Source of the DNA: Thaumasiovibrio sp043421945
GTDB taxonomy: Bacteria > Pseudomonadota > Gammaproteobacteria > Enterobacterales > Vibrionaceae
Assembly: GCA_043421945.1 (NCBI GenBank)
Contig: JBHOGO010000038.1
Location: forward strand, 1 to 41,227
Direction: 5' to 3'
DNA: 41,227 bases
Below, piece after piece: positions 24,993-32,145 of the stretch (position 1 is the first letter of the stretch; the number at the start of each line of letters is the position of its first letter). The position numbers were made by a program, and so were the translations under genes. The notes under the pieces were generated by a model. The model saw only the letters and a list, made by a program, of their open reading frames with translations, ran no database searches and was not told the DNA's origin.

Positions 24993-25154
24993 CGCCATAC
25001 TTTCGCTAGTCACTTCATGATGAACGGCGGCAACATCTTGGTGCTGCGCGATATCCTTGGTCATGCCGATATCAAAATGACAATGCGTTATGCGCACTTT
25101 GCCCCGGATCATTTATACGAAGCGGTGAGTAAAAACCCTATAGCTAACCTTTGA
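24993..25154 (+). pseudogene. Tyrosine recombinase, C-terminal fragment
   Basis: Fifty-three codons ending in TGA at 25154 read RHTFASHFMMNGG, then ILVLRDILGHADIKMTMRYA and HFAPDHL. This holds the Arg of the HxxRH box, the GHxxxxxTxxYAH signature and the catalytic Tyr of phage-type integrases. All upstream coding sequence is gone. It is a different integrase from the one at 39818-40996 and suggests that a mobile element once ended here beside guaC. Confidence 0.8.
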
Positions 25155-25223
25155 TATAGCCTGCCGCCATAAAATTTTTTCAGTGAGTGTCGCCACTTTG
25201 TCGCCATTTAGTGATTTTAAGAC

Positions 25224-25256
25224 AAAAAAAGAGCCGCAAATAGCGGCTCTTTTTTA
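25224..25256. terminator. Bidirectional terminator of guaC and the integrase stump
   Basis: An 8-bp stem (25230-25237 with 25243-25250) is flanked by seven A on the left and six T on the right, giving a good intrinsic terminator on both strands. It ends leftward transcription from guaC and rightward transcription from the accessory region. Confidence 0.85.
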
Positions 25257-25272
25257 ATCGGTTTTTGTAGAA

Positions 25273-25335
25273 ACAACCAACTTGGTTTTTTTTACAAATT
25301 TATTGTTGATACAACCAACTTGGTTTTTTTTACAA
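25273..25335. repeat. Two perfect 25-bp direct repeats
   Basis: Identical 25-mers at 25273-25297 and 25311-25335, 38 bp apart. Each contains the short palindrome AACCAACTTGGTT followed by eight T. They lie between the bidirectional terminator and the guaC stop codon. They may be weak tandem terminators, or a scar of site-specific or slipped duplication at the island edge. Confidence 0.75.
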
Positions 25336-25355
25336 TTTATCGAGTAATAATGATT

Positions 25356-26399
25356 TTACTCTTTACCGAAAACGTTGTTCTCTTGCTCTTGTACGCGGAT
25401 GAACGTTGTGCGCTTTGTTAGCTCTTTAAGCTGCGCTGCGCCTACGTATGTACACGTTGAACGTACACCACCCATGATGTCATTAATGGTGTTATCGACT
25501 GGGCCACGGAATGGCAATAGCACGGTTTTTCCTTCAGCAGCACGGTATTTAGCGACACCGCCAGAGTGCTTCGCCATCGCTGACTCAGAAGACATGCCGT
25601 AGAATTTCATGAAAGTCTTACCATTTTTTTCGATAAGCTCACCATTACTTTCTTCGTGACCTGCTAGCATTCCACCCAGCATCACGAAATCGGCACCACC
25701 GCCAAACGCTTTTGATACATCACCAGCACATGAACAGCCACCGTCACCAATGATTCTTCCGCCTAAACCATGCGCAGCATCAGCACATTCAATAATGGCT
25801 GATAGCTGTGGGTAGCCGACACCTGTTTTAACGCGAGTTGTACAAACCGAGCCAGGACCAATCCCCACTTTTACGATATCGGCACCAGCAAGGATCAGTT
25901 CTTCAACCATGTCACCAGTCACAACGTTGCCGGCACTGATTACTTTTTCAGGGAAAGCTGCACGTACTTTTTGAACATACTCAACAAGATGCTCTGAGTA
26001 GCCATTAGCAATATCGATACAAATAAAGATAAGGTCATCAGATAATGCCATGATATCTTTGGTTTTCTGGAAATCAGCTTCTGAAGTACCAGTAGAAACC
26101 ATTGCGTTGTTTAAAACCGTAGAATCATTGCTTTTGACGAATTCAGCCCAATCAGCAACGGTGTAATGTTTGTGCACCGCAGTAAGCACATTATGCTTAG
26201 CAAGCGCCACTGTCATCTCAAAACTACCGACAGAATCCATGTTAGCAGCAATAATTGGTACACCTGACCATTGACGACCGCTGTGCTTGAATGTAAAATC
26301 GCGGGTTAATTCGACCTGAGAGCGACTTTTTAGAGTTGAACGTTTTGGACGAAATAGGACATCTTTAAAACCTAACTTCAGGTCTTGTTCGATACGCAT
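25356..26399 (-). CDS. guaC: GMP reductase
   Basis: A 347-residue protein, the normal length of bacterial GuaC, which reduces GMP to IMP with NADPH and release of ammonia in purine salvage. Visible features are the IMPDH/GMPR barrel start DLKLGFKDVLFRPKRST, the substrate-binding loop GIGPGSVCTTRVKTGVGYPQ with its catalytic Cys (residue about 186), DGGCSCAGDVSKAFGGGADF, and FYGMSSESAM. The region near residue 286 (AAEGKTVLLPFRGPV) is also typical. AAGGA lies 6 nt before the ATG. A terminator-like hairpin lies in its leader (26471-26505). Confidence 0.95.
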   Translation of the reverse strand: MRIEQDLKLGFKDVLFRPKRSTLKSRSQVELTRDFTFKHSGRQWSGVPIIAANMDSVGSFEMTVALAKHNVLTAVHKHYTVADWAEFVKSNDSTVLNNAMVSTGTSEADFQKTKDIMALSDDLIFICIDIANGYSEHLVEYVQKVRAAFPEKVISAGNVVTGDMVEELILAGADIVKVGIGPGSVCTTRVKTGVGYPQLSAIIECADAAHGLGGRIIGDGGCSCAGDVSKAFGGGADFVMLGGMLAGHEESNGELIEKNGKTFMKFYGMSSESAMAKHSGGVAKYRAAEGKTVLLPFRGPVDNTINDIMGGVRSTCTYVGAAQLKELTKRTTFIRVQEQENNVFGKE

Positions 26400-26470
26400 A
26401 GTGTTTCCTTATCTTATCGAATGTGCAGTTCAAACTAATCTTTGGCAGAAGATTACTGAATTGCAGGCAC

Positions 26471-26505
26471 AAAAAAACCGGAGCGTTGGCAGACGCTCCG
26501 GTTTT
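26471..26505 (-). terminator. Terminator hairpin in the guaC leader
   Basis: A perfect 13-bp stem (26474-26486 with 26493-26505) with a 6-nt loop. On the minus strand it is followed by seven U, the form of a strong intrinsic terminator. It lies about 70 nt upstream of the guaC ATG, and no minus-strand gene precedes it, so it may act as an attenuator or 5' stabiliser. Confidence 0.75.
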
Positions 26506-26509
26506 CAGC

Positions 26510-26537
26510 ATTATAGACAGTGAATTATCTTTCGCAA
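26510..26537 (-). promoter_or_regulatory. Candidate guaC promoter
   Basis: On the minus strand a perfect TATAAT (26515-26510) is preceded 16 bp upstream by TTGCGA (26537-26532). The predicted start falls at about 26503, right at the foot of the terminator hairpin. Confidence 0.5.
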
Positions 26538-26648
26538 GGGTTACCTGCTCTTTTTTTTCGAAACGGTGATTAACTGCTCAATAAGTCTAGCAAACCTTCA
26601 ATTATTCAATATATAGAAAACTAATAGCGCAAATCGCTAGGATGTAAC

Positions 26649-26930
26649 ATGCGTAGAAAAGTTAAACGCCTATTTCCAATTGATTTTTATGGGCAAGATG
26701 GAAAGTGGCATTTTGCAGTAAGGGCTGAAAATCCAAATGAAGTGTTAGACGCGCAATTTTGGCAGTCAGAAATTTCATGCCACCGTGAAAAATACGACTT
26801 GCTCAGGTTGGCAGTAACACGTTTCACCTACCAGTATGCTTATAAAACTGAAAATTCCGCAACAGAGATGTTAGTCAAAATGGTTGGCCCTGTGGTCACT
26901 GTGTCTGAGCTTAATAAAGCCTATCGTTAA
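26649..26930 (+). CDS. Small conserved-looking hypothetical protein
   Basis: A 93-residue soluble protein, basic at its start (MRRKVKRLF), with no signal peptide, membrane segment or recognised motif. Aromatic-rich text such as FYGQDGKWHFAV and TRFTYQYAYKT suggests a compact alpha/beta fold. AGGA lies about 7 nt before the ATG at 26649, supporting a real gene. It is divergent from guaC and followed by an 860-bp gene-free stretch. The function is unknown. Confidence 0.65.
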   Translation: MRRKVKRLFPIDFYGQDGKWHFAVRAENPNEVLDAQFWQSEISCHREKYDLLRLAVTRFTYQYAYKTENSATEMLVKMVGPVVTVSELNKAYR

Positions 26931-27310
26931 ACCAGATTGTAGCGTTGGTTTGATTTAGTCTTTCCTCACCTAGGTAATAAATTAACTTTAAACAATAACA
27001 ATATAGTGATTTGGGTCACGTTATGACTAATTAGCTAGTTTTTTCATGTCAATGTTGACCTTAGTCATTATGCGATCAAGGTCAATGATTTCCGCTTTTA
27101 TCCCACCAATGAAGAACGATGTTCCTCCCCAAGTAATACTCAATTATTGACTGTGCCAATCAATTAGTTTGGTTTGATTTGATTATTCTACGTCTATTAA
27201 CATTCTGCGTAGTGCGCGTGACGTAGCGCATAAAGTTGAATTGTTTTGCAAATAGTTTTGAATCATACATTTCTTTGGGTCATTTCATGCCCATTTTTTA
27301 AAACCAACTA

Positions 27311-27350
27311 TTGCGCTATTTTTGACACATTCTGCACTAATTTAGCGCAA
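27311..27350. promoter_or_regulatory. Inverted repeat, possible operator upstream of phaB
   Basis: Perfect 8-bp arms (27311-27318 and 27343-27350), centre to centre 32 bp, with a TTGACA (27322-27327) inside. The three-helical-turn spacing could suit a looping or tetrameric repressor. No regulator is identified. Confidence 0.3.
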
Positions 27351-27488
27351 CACTGATTACTTCTTCGAATTCATGCTTATATAGCCACTGATATAAATAA
27401 GCCTTGAGTGTGCATAGTTATGCGGCATGTGTCTGTTTTGGTTTTTTTTCGTGAATGAGTGTTTTGATAATGTCATTAGTTAAAGTAG

Positions 27489-27504
27489 TGGCACAGCTTA
27501 TGCT
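27489..27504 (+). promoter_or_regulatory. Candidate sigma-54 promoter upstream of phaB
   Basis: TGGCACAGCTTATGCT matches the sigma-54 pattern TGGCAC-N5-TTGCW, with GG and GC exactly 10 bp apart and one mismatch (ATGC for TTGC). It lies about 290 bp upstream of the phaB ATG, on the right strand. It is not proven to be used. Confidence 0.4.
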
Positions 27505-27792
27505 ATGTACATATTGGTTAACAGTTTTGTGGTTATATAGATACAAATATCAATAATTAGTATGTGTTATTCGTATCTGCTGTTGGGGATTAGGGGCTGG
27601 GTTGATAATCATATTCATCTGTGTTCTTATCATCCTAGCGACATAAAAGAGTCATTAAAATGACTTTTTAGTCCTTAAGAATAAATAAATATACGGAAGG
27701 GTGCATAGATACCTTAACTGTATGAAAATCAAAATAACTATGTCAGTACATATTGGCTTTGCTAGTGGGACAACAATGGGAAGGAGTCCGAG

Positions 27793-28533
27793 ATGAAAAA
27801 AGTAGCATTGGTAACAGGCGCTAAAGGTGGAATTGGATCAGCCATTACAAAAGGCCTCGTAGAAGAAGGCTATCGTGTAGTTGCAGCGTTCTCTCCTGGT
27901 AATGAAGAGTGTGCGCGAGATTGGTTCGCTGAAAATTCCTATACAGAAGATCAAGTCAAAATGATTGCACTTGATGTGACTGATACGGATATGTGTAAAA
28001 GCGTCTTAGGCCAATTGATGCAAGACGAGGGTACGGTTGACGTTCTTGTGAATAATGCGGGCATCACTCGCGATTCAGTTTTCAAACGTATGGATGCAGA
28101 CCAGTGGACAGATGTTATTAACGTTAACCTTAATAGCTTGTTTAACGTAACCCAACCTCTTTTCGCAGCAATGTGTGAGAAAGGGAACACGCGTATCATC
28201 AATATCAGCTCAGTGAATGGTGTTAAAGGGCAATTTGGACAAGCAAACTACTCTGCAGCAAAAGCAGGGATGATTGGCTTTACCAAAGCACTTGCATTTG
28301 AAGGTGCACGTTCAGGGACAACCGTTAATGCGATAGCTCCTGGTTATACAGCAACACCAATGGTTGAAGCCATTAAGCCTGAAGTTCTTGAGTCGATTAA
28401 AGCCGAAATTCCAATGAAACGTCTTGCTACACCAGCAGAAATTGCAGGTGCTGTGACTTATTTAGCAAGCGATGTGGGCGGATATATCACTGGTGAAACA
28501 TTGTCGCTTAATGGCGGCCTGTACATGCAATAA
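27793..28533 (+). CDS. phaB: Acetoacetyl-CoA reductase
   Basis: A 246-residue short-chain dehydrogenase, the PHB-pathway length. It reduces acetoacetyl-CoA to (R)-3-hydroxybutyryl-CoA with NADPH. It shows the Rossmann motif TGAKGGIG (8-15), NNAG (87-90) and the catalytic Ser140, Tyr153 and Lys157 (YSAAK). The segment QFGQANYSAAKAGMIGFTKA is typical of PhaB. AAGGAG lies 8 nt before the ATG. It is the first gene of phaB-phaA-phasin-phaC, all on the plus strand with short gaps, so one operon is likely. Confidence 0.93.
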   Translation: MKKVALVTGAKGGIGSAITKGLVEEGYRVVAAFSPGNEECARDWFAENSYTEDQVKMIALDVTDTDMCKSVLGQLMQDEGTVDVLVNNAGITRDSVFKRMDADQWTDVINVNLNSLFNVTQPLFAAMCEKGNTRIINISSVNGVKGQFGQANYSAAKAGMIGFTKALAFEGARSGTTVNAIAPGYTATPMVEAIKPEVLESIKAEIPMKRLATPAEIAGAVTYLASDVGGYITGETLSLNGGLYMQ

Positions 28534-28554
28534 GTTTTTAAAGGATTAAGAAAA

Positions 28555-29763
28555 ATGTCAAAAGTATATATCGTTGCAGCAAAGCGTACACCTTTAGGAA
28601 GCTTTAGTGGTGCATTAAAAACAGTGCCAGCTGCAGAATTAGCAGCCACAGCAGTCAAAGCTGCATTAGTGCAAAGTAATGTACCTAAAGATGCTGTAGA
28701 CGAACTAATTTTGGGTAATGTCATTGGTGCTGGGCAAGGCATGGGACCAGGACGTCAAGCTGCAATTTTCGCAGGATTACCTGAAGAAGTACCAGCGTAT
28801 AGCCTAAACATGGTGTGCGGTAGTGGTATGAAAGTTGTGATGGATGCTGCTGCACATATCAAAGCAGGTGATGCTCAAATCGTCGTTGCTGCTGGTGCTG
28901 AGAACATGTCTCAAATCCCTTTTGCTCTGCCAGGTACATTGCGCGATGGTCAAAAGATGGGCGGCCTAGAAATGACCGACCTTCTTATTAAAGATGGTTT
29001 AACTGACGCATTCAATAATTACCACATGGGTGTGACTGCTGAAAATGTTGTTGAGACAGTTGGACTGACGCGTGAGCAGCAAGATGATTTTGCTCTAGCG
29101 AGTCAACAAAAAGCGGTTGCAGCGATTGAAGCGGGTCAATTTAAAGATGAGATTGAGCCGGTTGAAGTAAAAACACGCAGAGGCGTCGTTGTCGTTGATA
29201 CTGATGAGTACCCGAAAGCCGATGCTACTGCCGCTGGACTAGCAAAATTGCGCCCTGCATTTAAGCGTGAAGGCGGTTCTGTTACTGCTGGTAATGCATC
29301 AGGTATTAATGATGGTGGTAGTGCAATCATTGTTGCTTCTGAAGAAGCCGTTGAAAAGTACGGGTTGAAGCCATTAGCCGAAATTACCAGTTATGCTCAA
29401 GCTGGATTAGATCCAAAAGTCATGGGGTTAGGTCCAGTTCCTGCTGTAACCAAAGCGCTGAGCATTGCTGAGCTATCTGTTCAAGACATTGGTCTTTTTG
29501 AATTGAACGAAGCTTTTGCTGGGCAAGCTTTAGGTGTTGCTCATCAGCTATCTGAGCAACATGACGTAGATTTGGACGCGTTACTTGAGCGCTCAAATGT
29601 GAATGGTGGTGCTATTGCACTGGGTCACCCTTTGGGAGCATCAGGTAACCGCATCATTGTGAGCCTATTACATGAGATGCGTCGTCGTGAGACTGAATAT
29701 GGCGTCGCTTCTTTATGTGTTGGTGGTGGTATGGGTACTGCCATCGTTTTAAAAGCAGTATAA
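28555..29763 (+). CDS. phaA: Acetyl-CoA acetyltransferase (beta-ketothiolase)
   Basis: A 402-residue thiolase condensing two acetyl-CoA into acetoacetyl-CoA, the first step of PHB synthesis. Catalytic residues are visible: nucleophile Cys88 in NMVCGSGMK, His358 in GHPLGASG and Cys388 in CVGGGMG. The loop GAGAENMSQIPF-like (AAGAENMSQIPFALPG) and NEAFAGQALGV are also standard. AAGGA lies 9 nt before the ATG, and the gap from phaB is 21 bp. Confidence 0.93.
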   Translation: MSKVYIVAAKRTPLGSFSGALKTVPAAELAATAVKAALVQSNVPKDAVDELILGNVIGAGQGMGPGRQAAIFAGLPEEVPAYSLNMVCGSGMKVVMDAAAHIKAGDAQIVVAAGAENMSQIPFALPGTLRDGQKMGGLEMTDLLIKDGLTDAFNNYHMGVTAENVVETVGLTREQQDDFALASQQKAVAAIEAGQFKDEIEPVEVKTRRGVVVVDTDEYPKADATAAGLAKLRPAFKREGGSVTAGNASGINDGGSAIIVASEEAVEKYGLKPLAEITSYAQAGLDPKVMGLGPVPAVTKALSIAELSVQDIGLFELNEAFAGQALGVAHQLSEQHDVDLDALLERSNVNGGAIALGHPLGASGNRIIVSLLHEMRRRETEYGVASLCVGGGMGTAIVLKAV

Positions 29764-29807
29764 CTAAGTAAAACTGATAACTTAAATAATCCTATAGGAG
29801 TCGCATT

Positions 29808-30155
29808 ATGTACACGGAAATGTTCAAAACTTTATCTGACCAAACTGAAAAAACGCTAGCACCTTACGTGAAATTCAACAAACTGTTCACTAAGAACATT
29901 GAAGAAATCACTGAACTACAACTTTCTGCTCTGCGTTCTTACAGCGACCTAGGTCTTTCTCAACTTAAAGCGGTAAGTGAAGTTAAGGATATGCAATCAC
30001 TAACTTCTTTCAGCGGCACACAACTTGAAGCGTTGACTAAGCTTTCTCAGCAAATGATTGACGATAGCAACAAGCTTTCTTCAATCGCTCAAGAGTTCAA
30101 AGCTGATGTTGATGCACTTGTTGCTGAAAACGTAAAAGAAGTTACTCCAGCTTAA
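29808..30155 (+). CDS. phaP: Phasin (PHA granule-associated protein)
   Basis: A 115-residue helical, amphipathic protein of the phasin family, which coats polyhydroxyalkanoate granules and controls their size and number. It is Leu-, Ser- and Lys-rich with no Cys, and shows a long helix pattern (NIEEITELQLSALRSYSDLG and onward). The position between phaA and phaC supports the call. TAGGAG precedes the ATG. A strong hairpin follows at once (30164-30204), so it may be made in excess over PhaC by partial termination. Confidence 0.88.
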   Translation: MYTEMFKTLSDQTEKTLAPYVKFNKLFTKNIEEITELQLSALRSYSDLGLSQLKAVSEVKDMQSLTSFSGTQLEALTKLSQQMIDDSNKLSSIAQEFKADVDALVAENVKEVTPA

Positions 30156-30163
30156 TGGCCTTG

Positions 30164-30204
30164 ACCGCCTGACTACCTCTTTTTGAGGTATCAGGCGGTT
30201 TTTT
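30164..30204 (+). terminator. Intra-operon terminator between phasin and phaC
   Basis: A long stem (30164-30172 with 30191-30199, plus 30174-30179 with 30185-30190) with a single bulge and a T5 loop, followed by a T-run to 30204. It lies between the phasin stop and the phaC ribosome site, so it should lower phaC transcription relative to the phasin. Confidence 0.85.
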
Positions 30205-30228
30205 GATCATCTCTAAGAGGTCATTATT

Positions 30229-32022
30229 ATGAACCAGAATTTGTTTGCGGATTACTTTGCCAAACTCCAGGAAGTAAACCAGCAATGGTGGAAGGAACTG
30301 GATTCTGGTAAAGCCGCGGTGAACTCTCCTCTAAATCGAGCGCTCAATGAAATCAATTTAGAAGATACAACACAATTGATTGAAAAAGCGGTAAACCAAC
30401 CAGGAAACTTAGTCCAAGTTCAAATGGATTGGTGGGAACAGCAGCTGCAAATTTGGCAGAATGTAACTTTTCCCTCGAAAGAAGCAGAGCCTGTTGTAAA
30501 AGCAGAACGAGGCGATAAACGCTTTGTTGATGACGCTTGGCAGGATGAAGCGATTTACAACTTTATTAAACAATCGTATTTATTGTTTGGTGAAACCATA
30601 CAGAAAACCATTGACTCCGTCGAAGGTCTTGATGATAAAGCGAAAGAGCGTTTGAGCTTTTTCTCACGTCAAGCCGTTAACGCGATGTCACCAAGTAACT
30701 TTGTTAGTACTAACCCTGAACTGCTTAAACTGACCATGGAATCAAATGGTGAGAATTTAGTGAAAGGGATGGAGTTGCTGCAAGAAGATATGCAGTCTAG
30801 CTCTGATGTATTGAAAGTTCGAATGACGAATAGCGGCGCATTCCGCATTGGTAAAGATATTGCCAATACGGAAGGAAGTGTTGTTTTCAAGAATGACTTG
30901 TTCGAGTTGATCCAATATAAGGCTCAAACTGAAGAAGTTAGCAAGACGCCAATTCTTGTCGTACCGCCATTTATCAATAAGTACTACATTCTTGATCTTC
31001 GAGAGAAGAACTCGATGATGCGTTGGTTGGTAGAGCAAGGGCATACTGTATTTCTAATGTCTTGGCGCAACCCTGACCAAACGATGGCAGATGTTGACTT
31101 TGAAGATTATGTCATTGATGGTGTCGCAAAGGCAGTTGATGCTGTTGAAGCGATCACCGGTGAAAAGCAAGTCAACGCAGTAGGCTATTGTATTGGCGGT
31201 ACACTACTGGCGACAACGGCAGCTTATTACGCAGCCCGTCGTATGCGCCAACGCTTTAAGTCGACAACTTACTTCACGACTATTCTTGATTTCTCACAAC
31301 CGGGAGAGATAGGTGCGTACGTGAATGAGCAGATGGTTTCTGCTATGGAGCTTCAGAACAATGCGAAAGGCTATTTAGATGGCCGTTCTTTAAGCGTGAC
31401 ATTCTCACTGCTTAGAGAGAATAGCTTGTACTGGAACTACTACATTGATAATTACCTAAAAGGTAATAGCCCCGTTGACTTCGATCTACTTTATTGGAAC
31501 AGCGATAGTACGAATGTGTCAGCAGCGTGCCATAACACGCTTCTTCGCAGACTCTATCTTGAAAATAGATTAGTCGATAAGCAGGGTATCAAGGTCGGTG
31601 GTGTTTGGATTGACTTGGAAAAAATTAAGGCGCCGTCTTACTTTATTTCAACGAAAGAAGACCACATCGCACTGTGGCAAGGTACATACCGTGGCGCTAA
31701 AAAGCTAAGTGGCGACACGACATTTGTACTTGGTGAGTCAGGCCATATCGCGGGTGTTGTTAACCACCCAGCGAAAAACAAGTATGGCTTCTATGTTTCT
31801 GATGGCATGGAAGGTGATGCTCAGCAATGGCTTGATGATGCGACTCGTCATGAAGGTTCTTGGTGGTTGCACTGGAATAAGTGGTTGGATAAGTTCAGCC
31901 CTAAAGAGAAAGTGCCTGCTAGAGAAGCGGGGTCAGAGAGCTACCCTGTTTTAGAGGCAGCACCTGGACAATATGTGCAGCAGACACTGCCAATACAGGT
32001 TGAAGTGCCTGCAGAAGCATAA
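30229..32022 (+). CDS. phaC: Poly(3-hydroxyalkanoate) synthase, class I
   Basis: A 597-residue class I PHA synthase that polymerises (R)-3-hydroxyacyl-CoA at the granule surface. It has an N-terminal helical domain (about 1-210) and a C-terminal alpha/beta-hydrolase domain. The modified lipase box is GYCIGGT with catalytic Cys321. The Asp (STKEDHIALW, about 480) and His (GESGHIAGVVNHP, about 508) complete the triad. PPFINKYYILDL and the Trp-rich end (GSWWLHWNKWL) are characteristic. An AGAGG site lies before the ATG. It is last in the operon and followed by a terminator. Confidence 0.93.
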   Translation: MNQNLFADYFAKLQEVNQQWWKELDSGKAAVNSPLNRALNEINLEDTTQLIEKAVNQPGNLVQVQMDWWEQQLQIWQNVTFPSKEAEPVVKAERGDKRFVDDAWQDEAIYNFIKQSYLLFGETIQKTIDSVEGLDDKAKERLSFFSRQAVNAMSPSNFVSTNPELLKLTMESNGENLVKGMELLQEDMQSSSDVLKVRMTNSGAFRIGKDIANTEGSVVFKNDLFELIQYKAQTEEVSKTPILVVPPFINKYYILDLREKNSMMRWLVEQGHTVFLMSWRNPDQTMADVDFEDYVIDGVAKAVDAVEAITGEKQVNAVGYCIGGTLLATTAAYYAARRMRQRFKSTTYFTTILDFSQPGEIGAYVNEQMVSAMELQNNAKGYLDGRSLSVTFSLLRENSLYWNYYIDNYLKGNSPVDFDLLYWNSDSTNVSAACHNTLLRRLYLENRLVDKQGIKVGGVWIDLEKIKAPSYFISTKEDHIALWQGTYRGAKKLSGDTTFVLGESGHIAGVVNHPAKNKYGFYVSDGMEGDAQQWLDDATRHEGSWWLHWNKWLDKFSPKEKVPAREAGSESYPVLEAAPGQYVQQTLPIQVEVPAEA

Positions 32023-32029
32023 AAAATAC

Positions 32030-32053
32030 AGCTGGCTGAAAAGCCAGCTTTTT
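32030..32053 (+). terminator. Terminator of the pha operon
   Basis: A perfect 8-bp stem (32030-32037 with 32042-32049) with a GAAA tetraloop, followed by a short T-run. It lies 8 bp after the phaC stop. Confidence 0.8.
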
Positions 32054-32145
32054 CTTGTCTACCTTATCACTATTCTCCAGTTTTTTGCCTTAGATTCCAG
32101 ATATTAGACTATACCTATTATTATAATCATTACTGCGTGGTGACA

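Larger units (their letters stand above)
26931..27792. other. Long gene-free region upstream of the PHA operon
   Basis: About 860 bp, AT-rich, with no convincing ORF. It holds an 8-bp perfect inverted repeat (TTGCGCTA at 27311-27318, TAGCGCAA at 27343-27350) enclosing a TTGACA, a compact GC-rich patch of GCGC-type repeats near 27212-27230, and a sigma-54-like element at 27489-27504. It probably holds the pha regulatory region and could hide a small RNA, though no terminator was seen. Confidence 0.5.

Noticed and set aside
26471..26640. Purine riboswitch upstream of guaC
   Set aside because: The conserved core and the paired loops of the purine aptamer could not be found; only a terminator stem and promoter-like boxes are visible.
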